Part shown: positions 6,261-6,753 of the stretch, piece by piece | How the letters are laid out: the number at the start of each line of letters is the position of its first letter | How positions within the stretch are numbered: position 1 is the stretch's first letter | NCBI GenBank assembly: GCA_027488715.1 | Contig: JAIYBD010000186.1 | Coordinates: 1-6,753 of the forward strand | DNA from: Bacteroidota bacterium | GTDB taxonomy: Bacteria; Bacteroidota; Bacteroidia; UBA7662; CANHCV01 | Length of the DNA: 6,753 nucleotides | Direction: 5' to 3' | Position numbers and translations under genes: made by a program | Notes under the pieces: generated by a model | Seen by the model: the letters and a program-made list of their open reading frames with translations, nothing else | Told to the model about the DNA's origin: nothing | The model's database searches: none

Positions 6261-6268
6261 CAAAGGTA
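6261..6268 (-). promoter_or_regulatory. -7 promoter box of trxA
   Basis: The minus strand reads TACCTTTG, an exact TAnnTTTG match located 12 nt before the trxA ATG in the 45-bp gap after dnaE. The nearest upstream TTG is 26 nt away, longer than the usual spacer, so the -33 element is poor. Confidence 0.45.
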
Positions 6269-6293
6269 GTAACCGAAGGAAAACTAAAAAAGT

Positions 6294-6753
6294 TCAATTC
6301 ATTCGAATCATGAGGTCAAACTGACAAATTTTCGAAAGTTCCTCGTAAAATTCAGCATTTAAATCAACCTTATGTCCGTTGCTAACCAAACCCAGCGAAA
6401 CATTTTTAATCGCATCGTAGAGCTTGATTTTCAATTCTTTGGAGCCAGGAAATCGCGAAAACAAATCGCCCAACTGGGCCATTAACTCATCGGAAATTTC
6501 CTGAACATCCAATTCCAACTGAATTCCTGTAATCATTTTTTCAGAAAGGTTGCTGAGTAATTCCATGTGATGAATTTGAAATTCTATTTCTTTGCTATCG
6601 CGGAATCGCGGTGCGTTTTTCCCTCGAATCAATACCATATTGTTATTCTGGAACATGTGACTCCATTTCAAATACCGATCACCAAACATCACAAATTCCG
6701 TGTATCCTTCGTAGTCAATCAATAAAAAGGAACCAAAGGGATTTCCCTTTTTC
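6294..6753 (-). CDS. dnaE: DNA polymerase III alpha subunit, C-terminal fragment (5' part outside window)
   Basis: The last 152 codons of the replicative polymerase catalytic subunit are present; the frame continues past the right edge. The fragment opens with KKGNPFGSFLLIDYEGYTEF, followed by VMFGDRYLKW and MVLIRGKNAPRF. This is the characteristic OB-fold strand pattern of bacterial DnaE C-terminal regions, which bind single-stranded DNA. The last 95 or so residues form the alpha/beta C-terminal domain (IQLELDVQEIS, LKIKLYDAIKNVSLGL, FYEELSKICQFDL), which in DnaE proteins contacts clamp and loader partners. The codon at 6722 that could be taken as a TTG start is an internal Leu. It ends in TGA at 6294 and is followed by trxA, with no terminator between. 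Confidence 0.9.
   Translation of the reverse strand, partial: KKGNPFGSFLLIDYEGYTEFVMFGDRYLKWSHMFQNNNMVLIRGKNAPRFRDSKEIEFQIHHMELLSNLSEKMITGIQLELDVQEISDELMAQLGDLFSRFPGSKELKIKLYDAIKNVSLGLVSNGHKVDLNAEFYEELSKICQFDLMIRMN

Noticed and set aside
5881..6324. A 147-codon open frame on the plus strand
   Set aside because: It is antisense to trxA and crosses the trxA terminator and promoter; it is a shadow frame.
6720..6722. A TTG start at 6722 for a free-standing 142-residue protein
   Set aside because: The frame continues upstream to the window edge through KKGNPFGSFL, which belongs to the DnaE OB-fold, so this is an internal Leu codon.

Overview
The window reads as a stretch of a Bacteroidetes chromosome, most likely a Flavobacteriales-type marine or freshwater bacterium. 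Four things point there: two exported proteins with lipid-free signal peptides, one of which ends in a type IX secretion (T9SS) C-terminal sorting domain; A-rich leaders with no convincing Shine-Dalgarno sites; promoter -7 boxes of the TAnnTTTG type; and a dnaE-trxA neighbourhood. I cannot name a species.

All nine genes lie on the minus strand, so transcription runs from high to low coordinates. In that order: the C-terminal part of dnaE (cut by the right edge); trxA with its own -7 box and a strong intrinsic terminator; miaE (tRNA 2-methylthio-N6-isopentenyladenosine hydroxylase) closely followed by msrC (free methionine-R-sulfoxide reductase); an AT-rich terminator; a 251-bp intergenic region rich in palindromes; a 554-residue T9SS cargo that looks like a seven-bladed beta-propeller; a terminator overlapped by a promoter; the compact prs-rplY-pth operon; and the 5' part of another exported protein that runs off the left edge.

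prs-rplY(ctc)-pth is a widely conserved bacterial arrangement linking PRPP synthesis to translation (ribosomal protein bL25 and recycling of peptidyl-tRNA). trxA, miaE and msrC may share a redox theme: thioredoxin is the usual reductant of free methionine sulfoxide reductase, and MiaE is an oxygen-dependent diiron enzyme. A terminator nevertheless separates trxA from the other two.

Coding density is high. No RNA genes, insertion sequences, CRISPR arrays or prophage remains were seen, and no stretch above 300 bases lacks a gene. I found no evidence of a previously undescribed system. This is mainly ordinary housekeeping sequence, and its more interesting points are the regulatory junctions and the exported propeller protein.
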